Made by a program: the position numbers and the translations under genes
Part shown: piece by piece, positions 36,892-43,385 of the stretch
Position numbering within the stretch: position 1 is the first letter of the stretch
Layout: each line of letters opens with the position of its first letter
The notes under the pieces: model-generated
Databases searched by the model: none
What the model was told of the DNA's origin: nothing
The model's input: only the letters and a program-made list of their open reading frames with translations
NCBI GenBank assembly: GCA_040635515.1
Contig: JBEYHY010000004.1
Location: forward strand, 62,001-126,000
Source of the DNA: Prauserella_A sp040635515
GTDB lineage: Bacteria > Actinomycetota > Actinomycetes > Mycobacteriales > Pseudonocardiaceae
Reading direction: 5' to 3'
Length of the DNA: 64,000 nucleotides

Positions 36892-36913
36892 CACGGTTCC
36901 ACGTGGAACCGTG
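36892..36913. promoter_or_regulatory. parS-like palindrome, remote copy
   Basis: A perfect 22-base palindrome centred on GTTCCACGTGGAAC (core 36896-36909). The core matches ParB-binding parS (GTTTCACGTGAAAC) with symmetric T-to-C changes. It lies 84 bases upstream of the DLW-39 start, about 15 kb from oriC and 21 kb from parAB. Confidence 0.75.
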
Positions 36914-36988
36914 GATCAAGAGCCGCAGGGCCAAGGGAAAGCTTACGCCGCGATGGCGAACGGCAGCACGTGGGACCGCCCCTCTCAA

Positions 36989-37960
36989 TCACATCGCGGC
37001 CGATTCCCTCGCCTCGCGTTCCGCCACCGCGCGACGCGCGTCCTCCTGGACCAAGTCGCCGTTGATCGCGGCCGCCGCCATCGTTCCGGCGGATGCCGAA
37101 CCGATCACCTGAGCCTGCACCGAGGTGACGTTGCCTACCGCCCACACCCCGGGCACCGCCGTCGCCCCAGCGGCGTCGACCTCGACGCAACTCCCGATCA
37201 GCTGATCCTGAAGGTACTGGTCGGTCGCCTCGACACCGAGTTCAGCGAACGCACTGACGTTGGCCGACATCCGTGGCGAGACCACAAGCGCCGCGAGTGG
37301 AACCAGGACGCCGGTGTCGAGGCGCGCTCCGGTGAGCCGGCCCGACCGCACCTCGACACCGGTCACCTTCCCCGCGACCACGGCGATATCCCGCGCGGCA
37401 AGCTGCTCCGCCTGCTCATCGGTCAGGTCGGGCCCGGTGTGCCGCAGGAGGGTGACGTCGTCGCTCAACTGCCGGAACAACAACGCCTGGTGAACCCCGA
37501 AAGGCCCAGTGGAAAGCACTCCGATGGCCTGGTCCCGCACTTCCCACCCGTGGCAGTACGGACAATGCAGCACATCGGTGCCCCAGCGCTCCGCGAGACC
37601 GGGAACGCCGGGTAGCTCGTCGGTCAATCCCGTGGCGAGAAGCAACCGTCTCCCCCGCACGGATCGGCCGTCGGCCAGCAGGACGTCGAAGTCGTCGTCG
37701 CCTCGGCGTCGCGCCGAGGCGACCCTGCCCGTGACGACCTCGCCGCCGTAGCTCGCGACCTCGGCGCGACCGGCCTCCAGCAGTTCCTCGGGCGGCGTCC
37801 CTTCCCTCCCGAGGTAGTTGTGCACGTGCCCCGCGGGCGCGTTACGTGGCGCTCCGGCATCGATCACGAGCACGGAACGCCGCGCCCGTGCCAACGTCAA
37901 CGCCCCGGCAAGACCCGCGGCCCCGCCGCCGACGACCACGACGTCATACCTGTCCCTCAT
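36989..37960 (-). CDS. Thioredoxin reductase-like FAD/NAD(P)H oxidoreductase
   Basis: A 323-residue flavoprotein. The FAD motif GGGAAGLAGA is at 11-20; a redox pair CPYC (C133, C136) sits in HCPYCHGWEVRDQ; GVWAVGNVTSV holds the second FAD contact. This is the TrxR-like group lacking a dedicated thioredoxin and common in Streptomyces. GGAGGG lies five bases before the ATG at 37960. The electron acceptor is unknown; a small-molecule disulfide is possible. Confidence 0.88.
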   Translation of the reverse strand: MRDRYDVVVVGGGAAGLAGALTLARARRSVLVIDAGAPRNAPAGHVHNYLGREGTPPEELLEAGRAEVASYGGEVVTGRVASARRRGDDDFDVLLADGRSVRGRRLLLATGLTDELPGVPGLAERWGTDVLHCPYCHGWEVRDQAIGVLSTGPFGVHQALLFRQLSDDVTLLRHTGPDLTDEQAEQLAARDIAVVAGKVTGVEVRSGRLTGARLDTGVLVPLAALVVSPRMSANVSAFAELGVEATDQYLQDQLIGSCVEVDAAGATAVPGVWAVGNVTSVQAQVIGSASAGTMAAAAINGDLVQEDARRAVAEREARESAAM

Positions 37961-38065
37961 GTATCCCTCCAGGTCCGAGGCCGCACGAATCGGCGACCCG
38001 AACCCGACTATCCACAGTTGAGGACAAAACAACAAATAACTTTGCTGAAACCGCAAATCGTGAGG

Positions 38066-38476
38066 TCAGGCCTTCAGCTGGGTAAACCGGATCCGGTTGC
38101 CGAACGGATCCCTGAGCCCGCAGTCGATGCCGTAGGGCCGCTCCGTCGGTTCGTCCGTGAACTCGACGCCCTGATTGAGCAAGGTCTCGTAGGTCTTGCG
38201 GCAGTCATCCGTGGTGAGGATGAACCAGCCACCCATCGCCCCCTTGGTCACCAGCTCACGAATCTGCTGGACCGTTTCCCCCGACATCCCTGGAGTTCCC
38301 GGCTTCTCCAGCAGAATCTGCTGGTCGGGACGGCCCGGAACGTTGACGCTCAACCAGCGCATGTCGCCGAGGTCGACATCCGTGTTGACCTCGAAACCGA
38401 GCTTCCCCACGTAGAAGTCGAGTGCTTCGTCCTGGTCGAGAACGTAAATCTGCGTGTGTGTGATCGCGTTGAACAT
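38066..38476 (-). CDS. VOC-family (glyoxalase/bleomycin-resistance-like) protein
   Basis: A 136-residue vicinal oxygen chelate fold protein: MFNAITHTQIYVLDQDEALDFYVGKLGFEVNTDVDLG, later GGWFILTTDDC and RDPFGNRIRFTQL. Two beta-alpha-beta-beta-beta modules, possibly metal-binding. It lies 70 bases downstream of an AraC-type gene, a common pairing in which the regulator and VOC protein belong to one locus. An in-frame TTG 14 codons upstream is a weaker start choice. Confidence 0.85.
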   Translation of the reverse strand: MFNAITHTQIYVLDQDEALDFYVGKLGFEVNTDVDLGDMRWLSVNVPGRPDQQILLEKPGTPGMSGETVQQIRELVTKGAMGGWFILTTDDCRKTYETLLNQGVEFTDEPTERPYGIDCGLRDPFGNRIRFTQLKA

Positions 38477-38546
38477 GCTTTTGAAACTACGTCGCGGGAC
38501 TGTCGAAAACTTATCCAAAACTGCTCAGTACACCCGCGACCGCCGA

Positions 38547-38951
38547 TCAGCCGCTCGGCCGCGTCCACGCCATCGTGAAACAGCTCGGAACCGCCGTCAC
38601 CACGGCCTCCTTGCGGTACTGCCTCGGCGACTTGCCGACGATCTCGCTGAAGGTGCGGCTGAACGTGCCCAGGCTCCCGAAACCGACTTCGAAGCAGATG
38701 TCGGTGATGCTGCGTTCGGACTCCCTCAGCAGGAACATCGCCCGCTCGACCCGGCGGCGCTGTAGGTAGCGGTGTGGTGTCTCACCGAACGTGGCCCGGA
38801 AAGTACGCGTGAAATGCGCAGCGGAAACATGTGCGATCTTGGCCAGCGCGGCGACGTCCAGCGGTTGCGCGTACGCGCGATCCATCGCGTCTTTCGCTCT
38901 GAGCATGCGACGGTTGGACTCTTCGATGGACCGGCTCACGCTCCCAATCAC
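38547..38951 (-). CDS. AraC-family regulator (HTH domain only)
   Basis: A 134-residue protein with two helix-turn-helix motifs: LDVAALAKIAHVSAAHFTRTFRATFGETPHRYLQRRRVERA and SITDICFEVGFGSLGTFSRTFSEIVGKSPRQYR. No ligand domain. Its GTG overlaps the aminotransferase stop (GTGA), so it follows that gene in the same transcript; it may control the adjacent VOC gene. Confidence 0.9.
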   Translation of the reverse strand: MIGSVSRSIEESNRRMLRAKDAMDRAYAQPLDVAALAKIAHVSAAHFTRTFRATFGETPHRYLQRRRVERAMFLLRESERSITDICFEVGFGSLGTFSRTFSEIVGKSPRQYRKEAVVTAVPSCFTMAWTRPSG

Positions 38952-39727
38952 ACCACCTCAGGCGCGATGGCGGTGTACATCTCGCCGAGTCGCCGCAGCA
39001 TCGGATGTTCGGTAGGGCTTTCATACGAGTCAACAGCGGCGATGGCGCGAATTCCACTCGCCGCGTTGGTCGCGAAGGCGGCTTCCATCGAGGGAATGTC
39101 CGCAAGCGTCACCGGCTTCCGGGTCACCAGGTCGCCGAGCACTTCGTCGAGCAGTGCCATCGTCACTCCGGGCAGGCACTCCGAACTCGGCCAGATGACG
39201 CCACCGTTCTTGACGAACCCGATGTTCGATGTCGAAAGCTCCGAAACGATGCCGTCGGCGTTCACGAAAAGCACGTCGTCGAAGCCTTCGCGCCGCGCGG
39301 CTCTCCGCCTGTTCAGCGCCCCGAACAATCCGACGTGCTTGACCGTTGGCAGCTCGCGCCCGTAAACGGTGGATCGCAGCCGCCACGGCAAAGGCGACGC
39401 GAGCGGCGCGGTCCGGGTGGTCACGAGAACCCGCGGATCGGCGTCCGCTCCGATAGTCCCCAGATCGAGCGCCGGGTCGTAAATGGTCACCCTCACGATC
39501 ACCGGTCCCGAGCAGCCGTCGAGCGCTTGCCGGATGCGGTGGCGTACCCGCTCGGTGTCGAGGTCGACGCCGAACACCTCGCGGCAGTCGCGCGCCAACC
39601 GCCGCAGGTGGAGGAGCAGACCACGCACGCGTCCCTCGTGAACGAGCATCGAGGTGAAATGACCGTAGTTCGCAAGGGCGAGCGCACTCATCTGCTCGAC
39701 CGTCACGGGGGCGCCGTTCAGCTCCAT
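38948..39727 (-). CDS. Class IV aminotransferase (PabC/BCAT-like)
   Basis: A 259-residue PLP enzyme of the fold-type IV group. The PLP lysine is in ELPTVKHVGLFGALNRRRAARREGFDDVLFVN; the cofactor-binding turn is DGIVSELSTSNIGFV. Candidates are aminodeoxychorismate lyase (folate) and branched-chain or D-amino acid aminotransferases; motifs are not enough to choose. Followed by the AraC gene with four-base overlap. Confidence 0.85.
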   Translation of the reverse strand: MELNGAPVTVEQMSALALANYGHFTSMLVHEGRVRGLLLHLRRLARDCREVFGVDLDTERVRHRIRQALDGCSGPVIVRVTIYDPALDLGTIGADADPRVLVTTRTAPLASPLPWRLRSTVYGRELPTVKHVGLFGALNRRRAARREGFDDVLFVNADGIVSELSTSNIGFVKNGGVIWPSSECLPGVTMALLDEVLGDLVTRKPVTLADIPSMEAAFATNAASGIRAIAAVDSYESPTEHPMLRRLGEMYTAIAPEVV

Positions 39728-39757
39728 CCGGCCAGAATTTCATCCCCATCGCGCTGG

Positions 39758-40201
39758 TCAGCTCACCGCCTTCTTGACGAGCGCGGCGATGTCCTTCTCC
39801 GCCTTGGCGGTCAACTCGGTGACCGCGAACGAGGTCGGCCAGAACCCACCGTCGTCGAGGTTGGCTTCCGGGTTGAAACCGAAGGTCGAGTAGCGCTCCT
39901 TGTCGTCCTGCCCGCTGCGGAAAAAGCACACAACCTTGCCTTTTCTCGCGTACGCAGGCTGCCCGTACCACAGCTTGGGTGCCAGATCGGGGGCGTTGCT
40001 CGTCACGATCGCATGGATGCGTTCGGCCACCCCGCGGTCAGGTTCGGCCATCTGCTCGATCTTCGCCAGCACATCGGCTTCACCGGCAGCCGCCTTGGTG
40101 CCTCGGCCGCGACTCGACTCCTTCCTCACCTCCGCGGCGCGTGTCTTCATGGCCGCGCGCTCCCGCTCGGAAAAGCCGCTTTCGTTCTTGGACGCACCCA
40201 C
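39758..40201 (-). CDS. DUF1801-domain protein
   Basis: A 147-residue protein. Its basic, Arg/Lys-rich N-terminus (FSERERAAMKTRAAEVRKE) leads to the DUF1801/YdhG-like domain: AIVTSNAPDLAPKLWYGQPAYARKGKVVCFFRSG. GTG at 40201 follows GGAG eight bases upstream. No catalytic role is established for the family; it may bind iron or phosphorylated ligands. Confidence 0.8.
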   Translation of the reverse strand: MGASKNESGFSERERAAMKTRAAEVRKESSRGRGTKAAAGEADVLAKIEQMAEPDRGVAERIHAIVTSNAPDLAPKLWYGQPAYARKGKVVCFFRSGQDDKERYSTFGFNPEANLDDGGFWPTSFAVTELTAKAEKDIAALVKKAVS

Positions 40202-40425
40202 CGTTGTCGCTCCTCGTGATCGTTCGGTTTGCGATGTTCGCGACGTTAGTCGCCACGAGGGTGACGGGCTTCTCGAATCCTGATCGATCTTCGGATAGTC
40301 CACCAAACCGGAGCTCTCTTTGAAGTAGAGTCCGGGCCCTATTCGACCAGGGGGATACGAACTCTTTCACATTGCTCTTCAGCCGACCTTCTTCGAACAC
40401 CACGCCATACGAGGATGGAGTACCG

Positions 40426-40887
40426 ATGACCACGTCCCCGGTTCCCGCGTACCACGCCTTCTACCCGCCAATAGCCGTACTCGGGCTGGCCTTGAGCGGT
40501 GTCACGCTTTACAACAACGTGGACAACGATGAATACACCATTACCTACTATTCGATTTGGGAACTCGTCGGAAAATCCACCGGGACCAGCATAGGGCTAT
40601 TGAGTCTCATGATTCTGGGTGGTTTCATCGCGATAACCGCTTATATGCACGTGCGGCCGCCGACTTCTCCCGCACTTCCCATAACGGCGTCCGTGCTCGC
40701 TGTACTCGCGGCACTCATGCTCACGTTCAAAGCAGGCGCCAGCAACCTCGCTCCGGCGACCCTCAGCAACGGCGGGAGGATGATGCTTGTTCTGACCTGG
40801 GCATCGTTTGCCTTCACGGCGGTGCACGCCGCACACCTTCTCTACGCGAAGCGACGCAACTGGCCGGCGGCTCCCGTGTCGGACTGA
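40426..40887 (+). CDS. Hypothetical membrane protein on a low-GC segment
   Basis: A 153-residue protein with four hydrophobic stretches (IAVLGLALSGVTLY, TSIGLLSLMILGGFIAITAYM, ITASVLAVLAALMLTF, MMLVLTWASFAFTAVHAAHLLY). I know of no family. GGAG precedes the ATG at 40426 by seven bases. Base use is unlike its surroundings: 40501-40560 has 25 G or C out of 60. Convergent with the McrB-N/nuclease gene, 34 bases apart, and probably acquired with it. Confidence 0.65.
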   Translation: MTTSPVPAYHAFYPPIAVLGLALSGVTLYNNVDNDEYTITYYSIWELVGKSTGTSIGLLSLMILGGFIAITAYMHVRPPTSPALPITASVLAVLAALMLTFKAGASNLAPATLSNGGRMMLVLTWASFAFTAVHAAHLLYAKRRNWPAAPVSD

Positions 40888-40921
40888 TGCCGCATGCCGC
40901 GGCACACGGCCACTCAACCGG

Positions 40922-41980
40922 CTACCCGCAAAGGCCAGCCAGCAGCGCCTTTGGTGATCCCGTCCATCCATCACCATCTGGCCACGCACTGGCGATGTCG
41001 ACCGTTTCGAGCAGTTCGACAAAGGCCTCACCAACTGGCTCATTGAACAGGGCGAGCATTCTGGCATCGTGCGGTTCGTAGAAGTAGCGATACTCGACTA
41101 GTTGGGCCAACGCTTCTCGCGCAGCCCGCTGGCCGTTGCCGCGACTGACCACCTTTGCTTCCACCAACCAGTGTTGCCCAGCACGTAGCGCTGTCAGGTC
41201 TCTCGGGTGAGGACTGCTCGTGCTGTAGCCCAACGATGTCAGGTGGGCGTTGAAGCGGTTAACCAGCGTCTCGTGTTTCCGAGACTTGTTGACCGTTCGT
41301 GCTTTGATCTTTTGCTGGTAGTCCGTATCGCTCTTTGGCTTGAAAGGACCGAACTGAGCTGGCGGACGGAACTCCTCACGCGTCGCAATCGACTCTGGTC
41401 GACTTACAGCCAGTCGTCGTCGGATATCGAGAGCATGCTGACAGAGCTGGAGGAATTTGTTCAGGTCGTCACGAAGGATGGCGTCACTAGGAAGCGCGTT
41501 CACGGCGTACGACTTCGCCACGATCGTTCCCGCCTCGTAGTATCTCGGACGCACGATCGTCGGCGGTGCCAGCAACTCGATCGCATCCGAGGTGCCCACT
41601 CGCAACTCAGGAGCCAGTTCTTCGCGGATGACATGAGCCTGCGCGGCTAGCTGCTCAAGCGCACGTCGCTTCACCTCTTTCCGGAGATTTTCGGTGCCCT
41701 GAATAAGACTGAGATACACGGTCTTCATGTCAGCCGCGAAGAGGTAGACCACGTACATACCCCGCGTCGCTGAATCTGTTTCGTCTGGGTCAAAGATTCC
41801 GATCCACGGGACTGACGCGACCGTGCCCTGTCCGCTACTGCCCTTGATCAGATAACCCGTCGGCACGTACGGAGCCAGATGCTCTTTCGCCGAACGAACG
41901 AGACGTGCGCCATGGGCATCTTGCGGCAACGCCGAGCTGTACTCGCTCGCGATGATCCGCAGCAACTCGCGCAAATGCAT
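40922..41980 (-). CDS. McrB-N-like (DUF3578) / PD-(D/E)XK nuclease fusion
   Basis: A 352-residue protein. ATG at 41980 is chosen because GGAGG lies ten bases upstream; the family N-terminus is MHLRELLRIIASEYSSA. Residues about 1-165 match the MrcB/DUF3578 domain (VPWIGIFDPDE, MYVVYLFAADMKTVYLSLIQGTE), which is found beside McrB GTPases and reads modified DNA. From about 230, HETLVNRF, D261 of RDLTAL, E274-A-K276 and QLVEYRYF give a PD-(D/E)XK endonuclease pattern. No McrBC GTPase is present, so this may be a stand-alone modification-dependent restriction enzyme. Low GC: 41281-41340 has 28 of 60. Confidence 0.72.
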   Translation of the reverse strand: MHLRELLRIIASEYSSALPQDAHGARLVRSAKEHLAPYVPTGYLIKGSSGQGTVASVPWIGIFDPDETDSATRGMYVVYLFAADMKTVYLSLIQGTENLRKEVKRRALEQLAAQAHVIREELAPELRVGTSDAIELLAPPTIVRPRYYEAGTIVAKSYAVNALPSDAILRDDLNKFLQLCQHALDIRRRLAVSRPESIATREEFRPPAQFGPFKPKSDTDYQQKIKARTVNKSRKHETLVNRFNAHLTSLGYSTSSPHPRDLTALRAGQHWLVEAKVVSRGNGQRAAREALAQLVEYRYFYEPHDARMLALFNEPVGEAFVELLETVDIASAWPDGDGWTGSPKALLAGLCG

Positions 41981-42121
41981 GCCGTGGCCCTCCCCAGCCA
42001 ACAACAGCCCCCTGCCGAAGTTCGCTTGATCGCAAAGCGAAGTCTTGATCAAGTCTATCGGAAAGCGCAACATGCACCAGGCGCAAAGTAACCGAGAAGC
42101 GCCAGCCTCTCGGCCAGTTTG
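41981..42121. other. Gene-free spacer upstream of the nuclease
   Basis: A 141-base spacer between the nuclease start and the small membrane protein end. An in-frame extension of the nuclease through it is open but has no ribosome site of note. No gene is convincing here. Confidence 0.45.
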
Positions 42122-42346
42122 TCAACGAGCAAGGACGCGGCCAGGTACGTTGGCCGACCGAAGACGACGCCGGGCGAATCTAGCTCCATAAGCCACAGCG
42201 AGCGTGAGCCACAAGGCCGCCCAAGCAACGTAGGACCACCGCGCGGAATCGACCATGTACACGGTCAGGAAAACAAGGCCGAGCACCGCGTACAGCGCCG
42301 CCAAAGCACCATCCGGGCGTTCAGAGGGAATTTTCGACCTCGGCAT
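42122..42346 (-). CDS. Small membrane protein, unknown
   Basis: A 74-residue protein with a basic start (MPRSKIPSERP) and two hydrophobic helices (LYAVLGLVFLTVYMV, YVAWAALWLTLAVAYGARFA), ending RRRLRSANVPGRVLAR. ATG at 42346 has GGTGG nine bases before. It is between the nuclease gene and tRNA-Ile. Function unknown. Confidence 0.55.
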   Translation of the reverse strand: MPRSKIPSERPDGALAALYAVLGLVFLTVYMVDSARWSYVAWAALWLTLAVAYGARFARRRLRSANVPGRVLAR

Positions 42347-42452
42347 AACGACCACCTTGGCACGCACCGATGCCGCCAACCAGCCGCTGAACGGAGCCAA
42401 CAGCCATGATCAACTCGCACCTAGTCGACGGCGTAGTCTCCCAGAATGTCAC

Positions 42453-42490
42453 TCAGCCCCCGTTTCCCCTGGTGGGGAGACGGGGGCTGA
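42453..42490. terminator. Long hairpin downstream of tRNA-Ile
   Basis: Arms 42453-42469 and 42474-42490 pair over 17 positions (one wobble), four-base loop. It begins seven bases beyond the 3' end of minus-strand tRNA-Ile, so it should end the tRNA transcript. Confidence 0.85.
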
Positions 42491-42497
42491 ACTGCTG

Positions 42498-42571
42498 TGG
42501 GCCCAGGAGGACTTGAACCTCCGACCTCTTCGTTATCAGCGAAGCGCTCTAACCGCCTGAGCTATGGGCCC
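42498..42571 (-). tRNA. tRNA-Ile (GAT anticodon)
   Basis: A 74-base cloverleaf on the minus strand. Acceptor GGGCCCA/TGGGCCC, anticodon arm CTTCG-CTGATAA-CGAAG with anticodon GAT, T arm GGAGG-TTCAAGT-CCTCC, discriminator A, CCA not encoded. Lies between the insertion zone and DUF3566, as in other actinobacteria where it follows gyrA. Confidence 0.97.
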
Positions 42572-42619
42572 GGAACGCAGTGAACTTTACAGGACGGCTG
42601 GTCGCCTTCCCGCACCGGG

Positions 42620-43372
42620 TCACTCGCGCTCCGACAGGGTCACCTCCAGGCCACCGGCCAGGTCTGCCGACACGTTGTAGATGAAGGCGCTCACCGTGGC
42701 AAGTGCCGAGATGAGCACGATGTTGATCGCACCGACGATCGCCGCGACGCCGAAGACCCTGCCCGCGCTGATGAGTGGTTCGCCCGCAGCATCGGCACTG
42801 TCGCCCTGGACAAGGGATGTGTAGGTGCCGTTGACCTTGTCCCACACGCCCATGCCATCGAGCACCGTGTAGAGCACGCCGACCGCGACGAGCCAGACGA
42901 GGAACAACGCGACACCGAGCACCAGCGACAGTTTCAGCACCGACCACGGGTCGAAGCGCTTGATCTGCAGACTCGCCCTTCGCGGTCCCCTGCCGGGGCG
43001 GCGAAGCGCACTCGCGGGCGTGGACCTCGGCCTTCCGCCCGAGGCGCCCCCCTGCGGTGGCTCCTGTCCCATCCGCTGGGTCGTCTCGGTGGCGTGACCA
43101 CCGAACAGGCGGTTGGCCGCGCTACCGGAGACGATCTGGGTGTCGGCGTTACTCCCGTTGGGATACGGGCCCTGGTAGTGGGGCTCCTCCTGCGGCGCCT
43201 GGCCGCCGGACCACCGGTCGCCGAACCCTTCACCCTCCTGAGCGGACGCACCGCCGGCACTGTCCTTGGCCACTCGCTGCCAGGGCGGAGCGACATCGCC
43301 GGTCGAGTCGGCCGGTCCATCGACCGCACCGCCGCCGGTGCCCCGCCGTTCGGAGTTGTCAGGTGGTGTCAC
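42620..43372 (-). CDS. DUF3566 membrane protein (Rv0007-like)
   Basis: A 250-residue protein. Residues 1-130 are disordered, Gly/Pro/Arg-rich; the C-terminal DUF3566 domain has two helices (LSLVLGVALFLVWLVAVGVLYTVLD and VAAIVGAINIVLISALATVSAFIYNVSADLAGGLEVTL). The GTG start follows the gyrA stop by 13 bases, so it is in the gyr transcript. The family may link gyrase expression to the membrane; function unknown. Confidence 0.9.
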   Translation of the reverse strand: MTPPDNSERRGTGGGAVDGPADSTGDVAPPWQRVAKDSAGGASAQEGEGFGDRWSGGQAPQEEPHYQGPYPNGSNADTQIVSGSAANRLFGGHATETTQRMGQEPPQGGASGGRPRSTPASALRRPGRGPRRASLQIKRFDPWSVLKLSLVLGVALFLVWLVAVGVLYTVLDGMGVWDKVNGTYTSLVQGDSADAAGEPLISAGRVFGVAAIVGAINIVLISALATVSAFIYNVSADLAGGLEVTLSERE

Positions 43373-43385
43373 AAGCGGTCAGTCC

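Noticed and set aside
38008..38016. CTATCCACA near the TrxR-like gene as a DnaA site
   Set aside because: A single one-mismatch box with no neighbour is expected by chance.
36424..42490. Attachment-site repeats at tRNA-Ala or tRNA-Ile for an integrated element
   Set aside because: I found no second copy of either tRNA 3' end and no integrase gene in the interval.
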